Notes under the pieces: generated by a model
Seen by the model: only the letters and a program-made list of their open reading frames with translations
Database searches by the model: none
What the model was told of the DNA's origin: nothing
From: an uncultured Bacteroides sp.
GTDB taxonomy: Bacteria; Bacteroidota; Bacteroidia; Bacteroidales; Bacteroidaceae
Length of the DNA stretch: 64,000 nucleotides
Assembly (NCBI GenBank): GCA_902388495.1
Contig: CABMPP010000015.1
Coordinates: 1-64,000 of the forward strand
Reading direction: 5' to 3'
Part shown: positions 25,877-37,501 of the stretch, piece by piece
Position numbering within the stretch: position 1 is the first letter of the stretch
Layout: each line of letters begins with the position of its first letter
Program-made: the position numbers and the translations under genes

Positions 25877-28800
25877 ATGGCTTTTAGAAAAGATAACAAG
25901 ATAAAGAGTAATTTCTCGAAGATCTCTATCGGTTTGGCTTCTCCTGAAGAAATCCTTGAGAATTCGAGTGGTGAAGTTTTAAAGCCTGAAACCATCAACT
26001 ATCGTACGTATAAGCCTGAACGCGACGGTTTGTTCTGCGAGCGCATCTTTGGTCCTATCAAGGATTATGAGTGCCATTGCGGTAAGTACAAACGTATCCG
26101 TTACAAAGGTATTGTCTGCGACCGTTGCGGTGTGGAAGTGACTGAGAAGAAAGTACGTCGTGAGCGTATGGGACATATCCAGCTGGTTGTGCCGGTGGCT
26201 CACATTTGGTATTTCCGTTCACTTCCCAACAAGATCGGTTACTTGCTGGGTCTGCCTACCAAGAAACTCGATGCCATTATCTATTACGAGCGTTACGTCG
26301 TTATCCAGCCGGGTGCGCTGGACGGTGAGGTCGCACAGTATGACCTGCTCGAAGAAGGTGAATATCTGGATCTTCTGGAAAAGTTGCCGAGCGACAACCA
26401 GTACCTTGAAGATTCCGATCCTAATAAGTTTATTGCCAAGATGGGTGCCGAAGCAATCTATGATTTGCTGGCACGCTTGGATCTCGACTCTTTGTCTTAC
26501 GAATTGCGTAACCGTGCCGGCAGTGATGCTTCACAGCAGCGCAAGAGCGAAGCCTTGAAGCGTCTCCAGGTAGTAGAATCGTTCCGTGCATCACGCGGAC
26601 GCAACAAGCCCGAATGGATGATTGTGCGTATTGTACCCGTTATCCCGCCCGAGCTTCGTCCGTTGGTTCCACTGGACGGTGGCCGTTTCGCCACTTCCGA
26701 CTTGAACGACCTCTACCGTCGTGTCATCATCCGTAACAACCGCTTGAAGAGACTGATTGAGATCAAAGCTCCTGAAGTGATTTTGCGTAATGAGAAGCGT
26801 ATGTTGCAGGAAGCCGTTGATTCATTGTTCGACAACTCCCGCAAGTCCAGCGCTGTGAAGACCGATGCCAATCGTCCGTTGAAGTCACTCTCCGACAGTT
26901 TGAAGGGTAAGCAGGGACGTTTCCGTCAGAATTTGCTGGGTAAACGTGTCGACTATTCTGCACGTTCCGTAATCGTTGTAGGTCCTGAGTTGAAGATGGG
27001 CGAATGCGGTATTCCCAAACTGATGGCAGCCGAACTTTACAAGCCGTTCATTATCCGTAAGCTTATTGAGCGCGGCATCGTGAAGACGGTAAAGAGCGCC
27101 AAGAAGATCGTAGACCGCAAGGAACCCGTAATCTGGGACATCTTGGAGCACGTGATGAAAGGTCATCCGGTGTTGTTGAACCGTGCCCCGACACTTCACC
27201 GTCTTGGTATTCAGGCATTCCAGCCTAAGATGATTGAAGGCAAGGCAATCCAGCTCCACCCGTTGGCATGTACGGCATTCAACGCCGACTTCGACGGTGA
27301 CCAGATGGCTGTTCACTTGCCGTTGAGTAACGAAGCTATACTGGAGGCACAGATGCTGATGCTCCAGTCACACAATATTTTGAACCCTGCCAATGGTGCG
27401 CCTATCACAGTGCCTGCACAGGATATGGTACTTGGTCTGTACTACATCACCAAACTGCGTAAGGGTGCTAAGGGCGAAGGCTTGACCTTCTACGGTCCTG
27501 AAGAGGCTCTTATCGCTTACAATGAAGGTAAGGTCGATATTCATGCTCCGGTCAGCGTCGTTGTGAAAGACGTGGACGAACATGGAAATATCGTTGACAA
27601 GATGATGCACGATACATCAGTAGGTCGTGTTATTGTGAACGAGATCGTTCCGGCAGAAGCAGGATACATCAATACGATTATTTCCAAGAAGTCACTCCGC
27701 GACATCATCAGCCACGTAATCAAAGTGTGCGGTGTTGCCAAAGCTGCCGACTTCCTCGACGGAATCAAGAACCTTGGTTACCAGATGGCCTTCAAGGGTG
27801 GTCTGTCGTTCAACTTGGGCGATATTATCATCCCCGAAGAGAAGGAAGCATTGGTACAGAAGGGTTACGACGAAGTAGAGCAGGTAATCAACAACTATAA
27901 CATGGGTTTCATCACCAACAACGAGCGTTATAACCAGGTAATCGATATCTGGACACATGTAAACTCCGAGTTGTCTAATATTTTGATGAAAACTATTTCT
28001 ACCGATGACCAAGGATTCAACTCTGTATACATGATGTTGGATTCCGGAGCCCGTGGTTCTAAGGAACAGATCCGTCAGCTTTCCGGTATGCGTGGTTTGA
28101 TGGCAAAACCGCAAAAGGCAGGTGCCGAAGGCGGTCAGATCATTGAAAACCCGATTCTTTCGAACTTTAAGGAAGGTCTGTCCGTGTTGGAGTACTTTAT
28201 CTCTACCCACGGTGCCCGTAAGGGTTTGGCCGATACGGCCTTGAAGACAGCCGATGCCGGATACCTGACTCGTCGTCTTGTAGACGTGTCACACGATGTG
28301 ATTATTAATGAAGAAGACTGCGGTACGCTCCGTGGACTGGTTTGTACAGCTTTGAAGAACAATGATGAAACCATTGCTACGCTGTACGAACGTATCCTCG
28401 GCCGTGTATCTGTACACGATATCGTTCATCCTACAACCGGTGAACTGATTGTTGCCGGTGGTGAAGAGATCACAGAAGATATTGCACAGCAGATTGAAGA
28501 TTCTCCGATCGAGAGCGTTGAAATCCGTTCTGTATTGACCTGCGAATCTAAGAAAGGTGTTTGTGCTAAGTGTTACGGACGTAACCTGGCTTCCAGTCGC
28601 ATGGTTCAGAAGGGTGAGGCAGTCGGCGTAATTGCTGCACAGTCTATCGGTGAACCGGGTACACAGTTGACACTGCGTACGTTCCACGCCGGTGGTACGG
28701 CAGCCAACATCGCTGCCAATGCCAGTATCGTAGCCAAGAACCCTGCCCGTTTGGAATTTGAAGAACTCCGTACGGTAGACGTGATTGACGAAGCAGGCGA

Positions 28801-30172
28801 ACCCGCCAAGGTAGTAGTAGGTCGTTTGGCCGAAGTACGTTTCGTGGATGTGAACACGGGTATCGTGCTTTCTACGCATAATGTGCCTTACGGTTCTACG
28901 CTTTATGCAGCCGATGGCGAAATGGTAGAGAAAGGCAAGATGATTGCTCGTTGGGACCCGTTCAACGCAGTTATCATCACCGAAGCTACCGGTAAGATTG
29001 AATTCGAAGGTGTTATTGAGAACGTTACCTATAAAGTAGAGTCTGATGAGTCTACCGGTTTGCGCGAAATCATCATCATCGAGTCCAAGGATAAGACGAA
29101 GGTGCCTACTGCACACATCATGACCGAAGATGGCGAACTGATCCGTACTTACAACTTGCCGGTGGGTGGCCACGTGGTAGTGGAAGACGGTCAGAAGGTG
29201 AAAGCCGGTGAAGTAATCGTGAAGATTCCGCGTGCCGTTGGTAAAGCGGGTGATATCACGGGTGGTCTTCCTCGTGTCACTGAGTTGTTCGAGGCACGCA
29301 ACCCGTCCAACCCTGCTGTGGTTTCCGAAATCGATGGTGAGGTTACAATGGGTAAGGTGAAACGCGGTAACCGCGAAATCATCGTTACGTCCAAGACCGG
29401 TGAAGTTAAGAAATACCTCGTACCGCTGTCCAAGCAGATCCTGGTGCAGGAGAACGACTATGTGCGTGCCGGTACTCCGTTGTCTGACGGTGCCACCACG
29501 CCTGCCGATATCCTCGCTATCAAAGGTCCTACGGCTGTACAAGAATATATCGTGAACGAAGTTCAGGACGTTTATCGTCTGCAAGGTGTAAAAATTAATG
29601 ATAAGCACTTCGAAATTATCGTTCGCCAAATGATGCGTAAAGTCGAAATCGACGAACCGGGCGACACCCGCTTCCTGGAACAACAAGTAGTGGACAAGTT
29701 GGAGTTCATGGAAGAGAACGATCGCATCTGGGGCAAGAAGGTGGTAGTAGATGCTGGAGATTCCCAGACAATGCAAGCCGGCCAGATTGTAACAGCCCGC
29801 AAGTTGCGCGATGAGAATTCTATGCTGAAGCGTCGTGACTTGAAACCGGTTGAAGTGCGCGATGCAGTGCCTGCTACTTCTACGCAGATTCTTCAGGGTA
29901 TCACCCGTGCTGCTCTGCAAACTTCGAGCTTCATGTCGGCTGCCTCCTTCCAGGAGACAACGAAGGTGCTCAACGAAGCTGCTATCAATGGTAAGGTAGA
30001 TCGTCTGGAGGGTATGAAGGAGAACGTAATTTGCGGTCACTTGATTCCTGCCGGTACCGGACAGCGCGAATTCGATAAGATTATCGTAGGCTCCAAGGAA
30101 GAGTACGACCGCATGCTTGCTAACAAGAAGACGGTGCTCGACTATGCTGTAGACGAAAAAGTAGACGAATAA
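25877..30172 (+). CDS. rpoC: DNA-directed RNA polymerase subunit beta'
   Basis: The 1431-residue subunit carries the catalytic aspartates in [12 protein letters not shown] (residues 469-480), an N-terminal zinc site ([20 protein letters not shown]) and the second zinc site ([13 protein letters not shown] from Cys889, with an upstream Cys in the CGTLRGLVC region). The clamp, bridge helix and trigger-loop regions ([16 protein letters not shown]) are present. A terminator follows its stop. Confidence 0.99.
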   Translation: MAFRKDNKIKSNFSKISIGLASPEEILENSSGEVLKPETINYRTYKPERDGLFCERIFGPIKDYECHCGKYKRIRYKGIVCDRCGVEVTEKKVRRERMGHIQLVVPVAHIWYFRSLPNKIGYLLGLPTKKLDAIIYYERYVVIQPGALDGEVAQYDLLEEGEYLDLLEKLPSDNQYLEDSDPNKFIAKMGAEAIYDLLARLDLDSLSYELRNRAGSDASQQRKSEALKRLQVVESFRASRGRNKPEWMIVRIVPVIPPELRPLVPLDGGRFATSDLNDLYRRVIIRNNRLKRLIEIKAPEVILRNEKRMLQEAVDSLFDNSRKSSAVKTDANRPLKSLSDSLKGKQGRFRQNLLGKRVDYSARSVIVVGPELKMGECGIPKLMAAELYKPFIIRKLIERGIVKTVKSAKKIVDRKEPVIWDILEHVMKGHPVLLNRAPTLHRLGIQAFQPKMIEGKAIQLHPLACTAFNADFDGDQMAVHLPLSNEAILEAQMLMLQSHNILNPANGAPITVPAQDMVLGLYYITKLRKGAKGEGLTFYGPEEALIAYNEGKVDIHAPVSVVVKDVDEHGNIVDKMMHDTSVGRVIVNEIVPAEAGYINTIISKKSLRDIISHVIKVCGVAKAADFLDGIKNLGYQMAFKGGLSFNLGDIIIPEEKEALVQKGYDEVEQVINNYNMGFITNNERYNQVIDIWTHVNSELSNILMKTISTDDQGFNSVYMMLDSGARGSKEQIRQLSGMRGLMAKPQKAGAEGGQIIENPILSNFKEGLSVLEYFISTHGARKGLADTALKTADAGYLTRRLVDVSHDVIINEEDCGTLRGLVCTALKNNDETIATLYERILGRVSVHDIVHPTTGELIVAGGEEITEDIAQQIEDSPIESVEIRSVLTCESKKGVCAKCYGRNLASSRMVQKGEAVGVIAAQSIGEPGTQLTLRTFHAGGTAANIAANASIVAKNPARLEFEELRTVDVIDEAGEPAKVVVGRLAEVRFVDVNTGIVLSTHNVPYGSTLYAADGEMVEKGKMIARWDPFNAVIITEATGKIEFEGVIENVTYKVESDESTGLREIIIIESKDKTKVPTAHIMTEDGELIRTYNLPVGGHVVVEDGQKVKAGEVIVKIPRAVGKAGDITGGLPRVTELFEARNPSNPAVVSEIDGEVTMGKVKRGNREIIVTSKTGEVKKYLVPLSKQILVQENDYVRAGTPLSDGATTPADILAIKGPTAVQEYIVNEVQDVYRLQGVKINDKHFEIIVRQMMRKVEIDEPGDTRFLEQQVVDKLEFMEENDRIWGKKVVVDAGDSQTMQAGQIVTARKLRDENSMLKRRDLKPVEVRDAVPATSTQILQGITRAALQTSSFMSAASFQETTKVLNEAAINGKVDRLEGMKENVICGHLIPAGTGQREFDKIIVGSKEEYDRMLANKKTVLDYAVDEKVDE

Positions 30173-30204
30173 CATTACGTTAATACAATCAGTTATTTGA
30201 TAAG

Positions 30205-30237
30205 AAAGGGTGGCCCGGTTTTCCGGTTCACCCTTTT
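30205..30237 (+). terminator. Terminator of the rpoBC unit
   Basis: AAAGGGTG and CACCCTTT enclose an inner CCGG-TTTT-CCGG stem, followed by TTGCTTTCTT. It lies about 30 bp after the rpoC stop. Confidence 0.8.
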
Positions 30238-30277
30238 GCTTTCTTAGGCCTTTAGAGATGCTTTTCTGGGGAAGTCC

Positions 30278-30308
30278 TTTGCGGGCTCAACCGAAAGAAG
30301 TATATTTG
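30278..30308 (+). promoter_or_regulatory. Promoter of the DUF3467 gene
   Basis: TTTG (30278-30281), 19-bp spacer, TATATTTG (30301-30308); the ATG lies 25 nt further on. A full consensus match. Confidence 0.75.
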
Positions 30309-30333
30309 TCTTCCCTTATCATAGAAATAAAAT

Positions 30334-30645
30334 ATGGAAAATCAAGAAAACAACAACGGTCAGTTACAAATTGAACTGAAAGAAGAAGTGGCAGAGGGTA
30401 CGTATGCCAACCTTGCCATCATTACACATTCCAGCTCGGAATTTATTCTGGATTTTGTGCGGGTGATGCCGGGGATGCCCAAGGCGGGAGTAAAATCTCG
30501 CATCGTGCTGGCACCCGAACATGCAAAGCGCTTGCTGCGCGCGCTTGAAGAAAATATCGGTAAATATGAACGCTCTTTCGGTCCGATTCGTATGCCCGAT
30601 GAACAACCTTTACCTCCGTTGCCCAACATTAAAGGTGAAGCGTAA
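30334..30645 (+). CDS. DUF3467 family protein
   Basis: The 103-residue protein (MENQENNNGQLQIELKEEV, then ANLAIITHSSSEFILDFV and VKSRIVLAPEHAKRLLRALE) matches the small DUF3467 family that in Bacteroidetes is often found between rpoC and rpsL. Predicted mixed alpha/beta, cytosolic; function unknown. It has its own promoter and sits between the rpoC terminator and the rpsL promoter. Its conserved position suggests a link to transcription or translation, but nothing in the sequence proves it. Confidence 0.85.
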   Translation: MENQENNNGQLQIELKEEVAEGTYANLAIITHSSSEFILDFVRVMPGMPKAGVKSRIVLAPEHAKRLLRALEENIGKYERSFGPIRMPDEQPLPPLPNIKGEA

Positions 30646-30691
30646 AATTAAAAAAAAACTTGTAGTGCATTGATTATTCAAAACTTATTCG

Positions 30692-30699
30692 TATCTTTG
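30692..30699 (+). promoter_or_regulatory. -7 box of the rpsL (str) operon
   Basis: TATCTTTG with a TTG 19 bp upstream (30670-30672). The leader to rpsL would be about 56 nt. Confidence 0.7.
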
Positions 30700-30762
30700 C
30701 AGCCCAAAAGTGTATAGTTTTGAATTAATATAAACAATAATATATAACTAAAAACAATTAAA

Positions 30763-31164
30763 ATGCCTACAATTCAGCAATTAGTAAGAAAAGGACGCGA
30801 GGAGCTGGTAGAGAAAAGTAAATCTCCTGCCTTAGACTCTTGTCCTCAAAGACGTGGCGTTTGCGTGAGAGTGTATACAACCACTCCGAAAAAACCGAAT
30901 TCAGCTATGCGTAAAGTAGCTCGTGTGCGTTTGACCAACGGTAAAGAAGTAAACTCTTATATTCCGGGTGAAGGTCACAACTTGCAGGAACACTCTATTG
31001 TATTGGTACGCGGCGGTCGTGTGAAAGACCTTCCGGGTGTACGTTATCACATCGTTCGTGGTACATTGGATACCGCAGGCGTTGCAGGTCGTACTCAAAG
31101 ACGTTCCAAATACGGTGCTAAGCGTCCGAAACCAGGTCAAGCAGCTCCCGCTAAGAAGAAATAA
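30763..31164 (+). CDS. rpsL: 30S ribosomal protein S12 (uS12)
   Basis: The 133-residue decoding-centre protein has [18 protein letters not shown], with Lys43 of the streptomycin site unaltered, and [13 protein letters not shown], with the second resistance-associated Lys and the conserved Asp both present. By sequence it is the streptomycin-sensitive form. A C-terminal Lys/Pro-rich tail extends slightly past the E. coli end. It opens the str operon. Confidence 0.98.
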   Translation: MPTIQQLVRKGREELVEKSKSPALDSCPQRRGVCVRVYTTTPKKPNSAMRKVARVRLTNGKEVNSYIPGEGHNLQEHSIVLVRGGRVKDLPGVRYHIVRGTLDTAGVAGRTQRRSKYGAKRPKPGQAAPAKKK

Positions 31165-31316
31165 TCGGGCAGCCGAATACTGAAAACAGTTAAATTAAAA
31201 GTAATAACTTACGTTTTAGTTTGTTGGAAATGCTAAAGGTTGAGTAAATTCTCCGGTGGGAGAGTTGAAGAAGACAGAGTAAACAACCAAGAACGAAAAC
31301 ATTATTCTTTCAGAAA

Positions 31317-31793
31317 ATGAGAAAAGCAAAACCAAAAAAACGCGTTATCCTGCCGGATCCCGTGTTTAATGATGTAAAAGTTTCCAAATTCGTGAATCAT
31401 TTGATGTACGACGGAAAGAAGAACACTTCTTATGAAATCTTCTACGCTGCTCTGGAAACAGTGAAGAACAAAATGCAGAATGAAGAGAAATCCGCTCTTG
31501 AAATCTGGAAAAAGGCTTTGGACAATGTGACTCCTCAAGTCGAAGTGAAATCTCGCCGTGTGGGTGGTGCTACTTTCCAGGTTCCTACCGAAATCCGTCC
31601 TGACCGCAAGGAATCAATTTCCATGAAGAATTTGATTATTTTCGCCCGCAAGCGTGGCGGTAAGTCAATGGCTGATAAATTGGCTGCTGAGATCATGGAT
31701 GCGTTCAATGAACAAGGAGGTGCTTACAAACGTAAAGAAGATATGCACAGAATGGCAGAAGCTAACCGTGCGTTCGCTCATTTCAGATTCTAA
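31317..31793 (+). CDS. rpsG: 30S ribosomal protein S7 (uS7)
   Basis: The 158-residue head protein nucleates 30S head assembly and contacts E-site tRNA. Seen: [37 protein letters not shown] and a helical C-terminus ending NRAFAHFRF. The 152-bp gap after rpsL contains a short TCTCC/GGAGA hairpin and no gene; a regulatory S7 site there is possible. Confidence 0.98.
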   Translation: MRKAKPKKRVILPDPVFNDVKVSKFVNHLMYDGKKNTSYEIFYAALETVKNKMQNEEKSALEIWKKALDNVTPQVEVKSRRVGGATFQVPTEIRPDRKESISMKNLIIFARKRGGKSMADKLAAEIMDAFNEQGGAYKRKEDMHRMAEANRAFAHFRF

Positions 31794-31850
31794 TACTATA
31801 AGACATAACCAATTAATAGATTAAAAACTTAAAGTAAAGGGAATTAGAAA

Positions 31851-33968
31851 ATGGCAAAGCATGATTTACATTTGACGCGTAATATCGGTATCATGGCTCA
31901 TATCGATGCCGGAAAAACAACAACCTCTGAACGTATCCTGTTCTATACGGGTTTGACCCACAAAATCGGTGAGGTACATGATGGTGCCGCTACGATGGAC
32001 TGGATGGAGCAAGAGCAAGAACGTGGTATTACTATCACTTCTGCTGCTACTACTACCCGTTGGCAATATGCAGGTGATACTTATAAAATCAACTTGATTG
32101 ATACTCCGGGACACGTTGACTTCACTGCTGAAGTAGAACGTTCACTGCGTATATTGGATGGCGCTGTTGCTACTTACTGTGCAGTAGGTGGTGTAGAACC
32201 GCAGTCTGAAACCGTATGGCGTCAAGCTGACAAATACAACGTACCGCGTATCGGTTACGTTAACAAAATGGACCGTTCGGGTGCTGACTTCTTTGAAGTT
32301 GTTCGCCAGATGAAGGACGTGCTGGGTGCTAATCCGTGCCCGATCGTAGTTCCTATCGGTGCAGAAGAAACTTTCAAGGGCTTGGTAGACCTTATCAAGA
32401 TGAAAGCTATCTACTGGCACGATGAGACAATGGGAGCTGACTACACTGTAGAAGAGATCCCTGCGAACCTGATGGACGAAGCTAACGAATGGAGAGATAA
32501 AATGCTTGAAAAGGTAGCTGAGTATGATGATGCTTTGATGGAGAAGTATTTCGACGACCCTTCTACTATTACTGAAGAAGAAGTGTTGAGAGCTCTTCGC
32601 AACGCTACAGTGCAGATGGCGATCGTTCCGATGCTGTGTGGCTCTTCATTTAAGAATAAGGGTGTGCAGACCTTGCTTGACTATGTTTGTGCATTCCTGC
32701 CGTCTCCGCTGGATACGGAAAATGTAGTCGGTACAAATCCTAATACGGGTGCTGAAGAAGACCGTAAACCGGATGAAGACGAAAAGACTTCTGCTCTTGC
32801 ATTTAAAATCGCTACTGACCCGTATGTGGGCCGTTTGACTTTCTTCCGTGTTTATTCTGGTAAGATTGAATCTGGTTCATATATTTATAATAGCCGCTCT
32901 GGTAAGAAGGAACGTGTTTCCCGTCTGTTCCAGATGCACTCAAATAAGCAGAATCCGGTTGAAGTGATCGGTGCCGGTGATATTGGTGCAGGTGTTGGCT
33001 TTAAGGACATCCACACTGGTGATACTTTGTGTGATGAAACAGCTCCGATTGTATTGGAATCTATGGACTTCCCGGAACCGGTAATCGGTATCGCAGTTGA
33101 GCCCAAAACTCAGAAAGACATGGATAAGCTGTCTAACGGTTTGGCTAAGTTGGCTGAAGAAGACCCGACGTTCACAGTGAAAACTGACGAACAGACTGGT
33201 CAGACAGTTATCTCCGGTATGGGTGAGCTTCACTTGGATATCATTATCGACCGTCTGAAACGTGAGTTTAAGGTTGAGTGTAACCAAGGTAAGCCGCAGG
33301 TTAACTACAAAGAGGCTATTACGAAGACTGTTAACCTCCGTGAAGTTTATAAGAAACAATCCGGTGGTCGTGGTAAGTTTGCTGATATCATTGTGAACAT
33401 CGGTCCGGTTGACGAAGACTTTGTACAGGGCGGTCTGCAATTCGTAGATGAAGTGAAGGGCGGTAACATTCCTAAGGAATTTATCCCATCTGTGCAGAAG
33501 GGTTTCACAACTGCTATGAAGAACGGTGTGTTGGCTGGCTATCCGCTGGATTCACTGAAGGTGACTCTGCTCGATGGTTCATTCCACCCGGTTGACTCTG
33601 ACCAGTTGTCTTTCGAAATCTGTGCTATCCAGGCATATAAGAATGCTTGTGCTAAGGCAGGTCCTGTATTGATGGAACCTATCATGAAACTGGAAGTCGT
33701 TACTCCGGAAGAAAACATGGGTGATGTTATCGGTGACTTGAACAAACGCCGTGGCCAAGTTGAAGGTATGGAGTCAAGCCGTTCAGGAGCCCGTATCGTG
33801 AAAGCAATGGTTCCGTTGGCTGAAATGTTCGGTTATGTAACTGCGTTGCGTACCATCACTTCTGGTCGTGCAACTTCATCAATGGTTTACTCTCACCACG
33901 CTCAGGTTTCTAACTCTATTGCTAAGGCAGTATTGGAAGAAGTAAAAGGACGTGCTGATTTACTCTAA
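31851..33968 (+). CDS. fusA: Translation elongation factor G
   Basis: The 705-residue GTPase translocates tRNAs and mRNA. G1 is [12 protein letters not shown] (residues 16-27), G3 DTPGHVDF, G4 NKMDRSGAD; domains II-V follow, with [18 protein letters not shown] in domain III and [20 protein letters not shown] in domain V. It is a canonical EF-G rather than a shorter paralogue. tuf does not follow as in E. coli; a terminator-like hairpin and rpsJ do. Confidence 0.98.
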   Translation: MAKHDLHLTRNIGIMAHIDAGKTTTSERILFYTGLTHKIGEVHDGAATMDWMEQEQERGITITSAATTTRWQYAGDTYKINLIDTPGHVDFTAEVERSLRILDGAVATYCAVGGVEPQSETVWRQADKYNVPRIGYVNKMDRSGADFFEVVRQMKDVLGANPCPIVVPIGAEETFKGLVDLIKMKAIYWHDETMGADYTVEEIPANLMDEANEWRDKMLEKVAEYDDALMEKYFDDPSTITEEEVLRALRNATVQMAIVPMLCGSSFKNKGVQTLLDYVCAFLPSPLDTENVVGTNPNTGAEEDRKPDEDEKTSALAFKIATDPYVGRLTFFRVYSGKIESGSYIYNSRSGKKERVSRLFQMHSNKQNPVEVIGAGDIGAGVGFKDIHTGDTLCDETAPIVLESMDFPEPVIGIAVEPKTQKDMDKLSNGLAKLAEEDPTFTVKTDEQTGQTVISGMGELHLDIIIDRLKREFKVECNQGKPQVNYKEAITKTVNLREVYKKQSGGRGKFADIIVNIGPVDEDFVQGGLQFVDEVKGGNIPKEFIPSVQKGFTTAMKNGVLAGYPLDSLKVTLLDGSFHPVDSDQLSFEICAIQAYKNACAKAGPVLMEPIMKLEVVTPEENMGDVIGDLNKRRGQVEGMESSRSGARIVKAMVPLAEMFGYVTALRTITSGRATSSMVYSHHAQVSNSIAKAVLEEVKGRADLL

Positions 33969-33978
33969 AAGAATATCA

Positions 33979-34018
33979 AAAGCAGCAGGCTAGCGAATGA
34001 CTCTTAGCCTGCCGCTTT
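33979..34018 (+). terminator. Terminator or attenuator between fusA and rpsJ
   Basis: AAAGCAGCAGGCTA and TAGCCTGCCGCTTT pair over 14 positions with one A-C mismatch, followed by CTCTTATTT. It separates the str operon from the S10 operon; the weak T-tract suggests partial read-through. Confidence 0.7.
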
Positions 34019-34052
34019 CTCTTATTTATAAATATATTAATTTAAAACCATA

Positions 34053-34358
34053 ATGAGTCAGAAAATTAGAATTAAATTGAAATCTTACGACCACAACTTG
34101 GTTGACAAGTCAGCTGAGAAGATTGTAAGAACCGTAAAGGCTACGGGTGCTATTGTTAGTGGTCCAATTCCTCTGCCTACGCACAAGCGTATCTTTACAG
34201 TGAACCGCTCGACTTTCGTTAACAAGAAGTCACGTGAACAGTTTGAACTCTCTTCTTATAAGAGATTGATCGACATCTATAGCTCAACTGCTAAGACGGT
34301 AGATGCTCTTATGAAGCTTGAGTTGCCGAGTGGTGTGGAAGTAGAAATTAAAGTTTGA
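34053..34358 (+). CDS. rpsJ: 30S ribosomal protein S10 (uS10 / NusE)
   Basis: The 101-residue head protein has the extended loop [19 protein letters not shown]. As NusE it also pairs with NusB in rRNA antitermination and contacts the NusG KOW domain. It is the first gene of the S10 operon and rplC follows after 18 bp. Confidence 0.98.
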   Translation: MSQKIRIKLKSYDHNLVDKSAEKIVRTVKATGAIVSGPIPLPTHKRIFTVNRSTFVNKKSREQFELSSYKRLIDIYSSTAKTVDALMKLELPSGVEVEIKV

Positions 34359-34376
34359 TAATTAAAAATTAGTGAA

Positions 34377-34994
34377 ATGCCAGGATTATTAGGAAAAAAA
34401 ATCGGAATGACATCCGTTTTCAGTGCCGAGGGTAAGAATGTACCATGCACTGTTATCGAAGCAGGTCCTTGTGTTGTTACTCAAGTGAAAACTGTAGAAA
34501 ATGACGGCTATGCAGCTGTTCAGCTGGGCTTCCAGGACAAAAAAGAGAAGCACACTACAAAGCCTTTAATGGGCCACTTTAAGAGAGCTGGAGTAACTCC
34601 CAAGAAACACTTGGCTGAGTTCAAAGAGTTTGAGACGGAGTTGAATCTGGGTGACACTGTTACCGTAGAATTGTTCAATGACGCATCTTTCGTAGACGTT
34701 GTTGGTACTTCCAAGGGTAAAGGTTTCCAAGGTGTTGTAAAGCGTCATGGATTCGGTGGTGTAGGTCAGAGTACTCACGGTCAGCACAACCGTGCCCGTA
34801 AACCGGGTTCTATCGGTGCTTGTTCTTACCCTGCAAAAGTATTCAAAGGAATGCGCATGGGTGGACAGCTTGGTGGTGACAGAGTAACTGTTCAAAACCT
34901 GCAGGTATTAAAAGTAATTGCAGAACATAACCTTCTTTTGATTAAGGGTTCTGTTCCAGGTTGCAAAGGTTCAATCGTAATAATTGAGAAATAA
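34377..34994 (+). CDS. rplC: 50S ribosomal protein L3 (uL3)
   Basis: The 205-residue protein binds near the 23S 3' end and sends a loop to the peptidyl-transferase centre. Seen: [15 protein letters not shown] and the loop [20 protein letters not shown], which includes the Gln methylated in some bacteria. Its TAA shares one base with the rplD ATG (TAATG), so translation is probably coupled. Confidence 0.98.
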   Translation: MPGLLGKKIGMTSVFSAEGKNVPCTVIEAGPCVVTQVKTVENDGYAAVQLGFQDKKEKHTTKPLMGHFKRAGVTPKKHLAEFKEFETELNLGDTVTVELFNDASFVDVVGTSKGKGFQGVVKRHGFGGVGQSTHGQHNRARKPGSIGACSYPAKVFKGMRMGGQLGGDRVTVQNLQVLKVIAEHNLLLIKGSVPGCKGSIVIIEK

Positions 34995-35620
34995 TGGAAG
35001 TTAACGTATATAACATTAAAGGTGAAGACACTGGGAGAAAGGTTACGTTAAACGAATCTATCTTCGGAATTGAGCCCAATGACCACGCTATCTACTTGGA
35101 CGTTAAACAGTTTATGGCTAATCAGCGTCAGGGTACACACAAATCGAAAGAAAGAAGCGAAATCAGTGGTTCTACTCGTAAAATCGGTCGTCAGAAAGGT
35201 GGCGGTGGTGCACGTCGTGGTGACATGAATTCACCGGTACTTGTTGGTGGTGCTCGCGTATTCGGTCCGAAACCGAGAGATTACTACTTCAAATTAAATA
35301 AGAAAGTTAAGGCTTTGGCTCGTAAGTCGGCTTTGTCATACAAGGCTCAGAATAATGCAATCGTAGTTATAGAAGACTTCTCTTTTGAAGCTCCGAAAAC
35401 TAAAGATTTTGTTGCAATGACAAAAAATCTTAAAGTTTCTGACAAAAAGCTGCTTATGATTTTACCAGAAGCAAATAAAAACGTATATTTGTCGGCTCGT
35501 AACGTGAAGGGTGCTAACGTGCAGACTATCTCAGGGTTAAATACTTACAGAGTATTGGACGCTGGGGTTGTTGTGTTTGCTGAGAGTGCACTTTCTGCTA
35601 TCGACAATATCTTAATGTAA
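34994..35620 (+). CDS. rplD: 50S ribosomal protein L4 (uL4)
   Basis: The 208-residue protein has the basic extended loop [16 protein letters not shown] that reaches the exit-tunnel constriction and a globular surface domain. In E. coli it represses the S10 operon. Macrolide-resistance changes arise in this loop elsewhere; the loop here looks ordinary. The start overlaps the rplC stop by one base. Confidence 0.98.
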   Translation: MEVNVYNIKGEDTGRKVTLNESIFGIEPNDHAIYLDVKQFMANQRQGTHKSKERSEISGSTRKIGRQKGGGGARRGDMNSPVLVGGARVFGPKPRDYYFKLNKKVKALARKSALSYKAQNNAIVVIEDFSFEAPKTKDFVAMTKNLKVSDKKLLMILPEANKNVYLSARNVKGANVQTISGLNTYRVLDAGVVVFAESALSAIDNILM

Positions 35621-35636
35621 AAAGGAGGCTTAAATA

Positions 35637-35930
35637 ATGGGAATTATTATTAAACCGTTAGTGACAGAGAAAATGACTGCAATTACTGATAAGGCGAACA
35701 ACCGTTTCGGCTTTATCGTGCGTCCTGAAGCTAATAAACTGGAAATTAAGAAGGAAGTTGAAGCCCTTTACAACGTTACAGTAGTTGATGTGAATACAAT
35801 GAAGTATGCCGGCAAAAACAAGAGCCGCTATACGAGAGCTGGTATCATCAACGGACGTACGAATGCGTTCAAGAAAGCTATCGTTACGTTGAAAGAAGGA
35901 GATACTATTGATTTTTATAGCAATATTTAA
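35637..35930 (+). CDS. rplW: 50S ribosomal protein L23 (uL23)
   Basis: The 97-residue protein ([37 protein letters not shown]) rims the tunnel exit, where trigger factor and SRP dock. A good AAGGAGG motif lies 8 nt before the ATG, unusual for this genome. rplB begins 5 bp after its stop. Confidence 0.97.
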   Translation: MGIIIKPLVTEKMTAITDKANNRFGFIVRPEANKLEIKKEVEALYNVTVVDVNTMKYAGKNKSRYTRAGIINGRTNAFKKAIVTLKEGDTIDFYSNI

Positions 35931-35935
35931 TAAAA

Positions 35936-36760
35936 ATGGCAGTACGTAAATTTAAGCCCACAACACCGGGGCAAAGACATAAAATTATTGGTACTTTCGA
36001 AGAGATTACTGCACGAGTACCAGAAAAGTCTCTTGTATTTGGTAAGAAGTCTTCAGGTGGTCGTAACAACACAGGTAAGATGACCATGCGCTACATCGGT
36101 GGCGGTCAGAAGAAGATTATCCGTATCGTAGATTTCAAGAGAAATAAAGACGGTGTGCCTGCAGTGGTTAAAACAATCGAATACGATCCGAACCGTTCGG
36201 CTCGCATCGCTCTGTTGTTTTATGCAGATGGAGAAAAGAGATATATTATTGCTCCCAATGGATTGCAAGTTGGTACGACTTTGATGTCAGGTGAAACTGC
36301 TGCTCCGGAAATCGGAAACGCGCTTCCGCTTCAGAACATTCCGGTCGGTACTGTAATTCACAACATTGAATTACGTCCGGGTCAAGGCGCTGCTTTGGTT
36401 CGTTCGGCTGGTAATTTTGCTCAGTTGACTTCAAGAGAAGGTAAATACTGCGTTATCAAGTTGCCTTCTGGTGAGGTTCGTCAGATCCTCAGTACTTGTA
36501 AGGCTACTATCGGTAGTGTAGGTAACTCAGATCATGGATTGGAAAGTTCAGGTAAAGCTGGACGTTCTCGTTGGTTCGGACGTCGTCCGCGTAACCGTGG
36601 TGTTGTTATGAACCCGGTTGATCACCCGATGGGTGGTGGTGAAGGACGTGCTTCCGGAGGTCACCCAAGATCTCGTAAGGGATTGTATGCTAAGGGACTT
36701 AAGACTAGAGCTCCGAAGAAACAATCGTCTAAGTACATTATTGAGAGAAGAAAAAAGTAA
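35936..36760 (+). CDS. rplB: 50S ribosomal protein L2 (uL2)
   Basis: The 274-residue protein is essential for subunit joining and peptidyl transfer. It has the conserved [14 protein letters not shown] segment with the functionally important His, VGSVGN and the [13 protein letters not shown] basic stretch. Standard length and place in the S10 operon. Confidence 0.99.
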   Translation: MAVRKFKPTTPGQRHKIIGTFEEITARVPEKSLVFGKKSSGGRNNTGKMTMRYIGGGQKKIIRIVDFKRNKDGVPAVVKTIEYDPNRSARIALLFYADGEKRYIIAPNGLQVGTTLMSGETAAPEIGNALPLQNIPVGTVIHNIELRPGQGAALVRSAGNFAQLTSREGKYCVIKLPSGEVRQILSTCKATIGSVGNSDHGLESSGKAGRSRWFGRRPRNRGVVMNPVDHPMGGGEGRASGGHPRSRKGLYAKGLKTRAPKKQSSKYIIERRKK

Positions 36761-36780
36761 TCTGATTAATTGAGTAAACT

Positions 36781-37050
36781 ATGAGTCGTTCATTAAAAAA
36801 AGGTCCATATATTAACGTAAAGCTTGAAAAGAGAATTTTTGCCATGAATGAATCTGGCAAAAAAGTCGTAGTAAAGACATGGGCCAGAGCTTCAATGATT
36901 TCGCCTGATTTTGTAGGCCATACAGTTGCAGTTCACAATGGAAATAAATTTATTCCTGTATATGTTACCGAAAATATGGTAGGACACAAGTTGGGCGAAT
37001 TTGCTCCAACTCGTACATTCAGAGGACACGCTGGTAACAAGAAAAGATAA
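36781..37050 (+). CDS. rpsS: 30S ribosomal protein S19 (uS19)
   Basis: The 89-residue head protein contacts S13 and the A-site finger. Seen: [35 protein letters not shown] and the signature [18 protein letters not shown]. It is followed by rplV after 35 bp. Confidence 0.98.
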   Translation: MSRSLKKGPYINVKLEKRIFAMNESGKKVVVKTWARASMISPDFVGHTVAVHNGNKFIPVYVTENMVGHKLGEFAPTRTFRGHAGNKKR

Positions 37051-37085
37051 CAGGAATTATTTGAAATAATAAAGTAATAAATATA

Positions 37086-37496
37086 ATGGGAGCAAGAAAA
37101 AAAATATCGGCTGAAAAAAGAAAAGAAGCCCTTAAGACCATGTATTTTGCGAAATTGCAAAATGTTCCTACTTCCCCCCGTAAAATGCGTCTCGTGGCTG
37201 ACATGATTCGTGGGATGGAGGTGAACAGAGCGCTCGGCGTACTGAAGTTCTCTTCTAAAGAGGCTGCTGCCAGAGTAGAAAAGTTGCTGCGCTCTGCAAT
37301 TGCTAACTGGGAGCAGAAAAACGAACGTAAAGCTGAAAGCGGTGAATTGTTCGTAACCAAGATTTTTGTTGATGGTGGTGCTACACTCAAAAGAATGAGA
37401 CCGGCTCCGCAGGGAAGAGGATACAGAATTCGCAAACGTTCAAATCACGTAACATTGTTCGTTGGTTCTAAAAGTAATAACGAAGATCAAAATTAA
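37086..37496 (+). CDS. rplV: 50S ribosomal protein L22 (uL22)
   Basis: The 136-residue protein lines the exit tunnel with its beta-hairpin ([19 protein letters not shown]). It starts [14 protein letters not shown]; an N-terminal extension relative to E. coli (110 residues) is typical of this phylum. It lies 5 bp before rpsC. Confidence 0.97.
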   Translation: MGARKKISAEKRKEALKTMYFAKLQNVPTSPRKMRLVADMIRGMEVNRALGVLKFSSKEAAARVEKLLRSAIANWEQKNERKAESGELFVTKIFVDGGATLKRMRPAPQGRGYRIRKRSNHVTLFVGSKSNNEDQN

Positions 37497-37501
37497 GGTA
37501 G

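Noticed and set aside
28289..30175. 628-codon minus-strand open frame inside rpoC
   Set aside because: It is antisense to a highly conserved gene; the product is rich in His, Arg, Thr and Cys as expected from reversed rpoC codons, and matches nothing.
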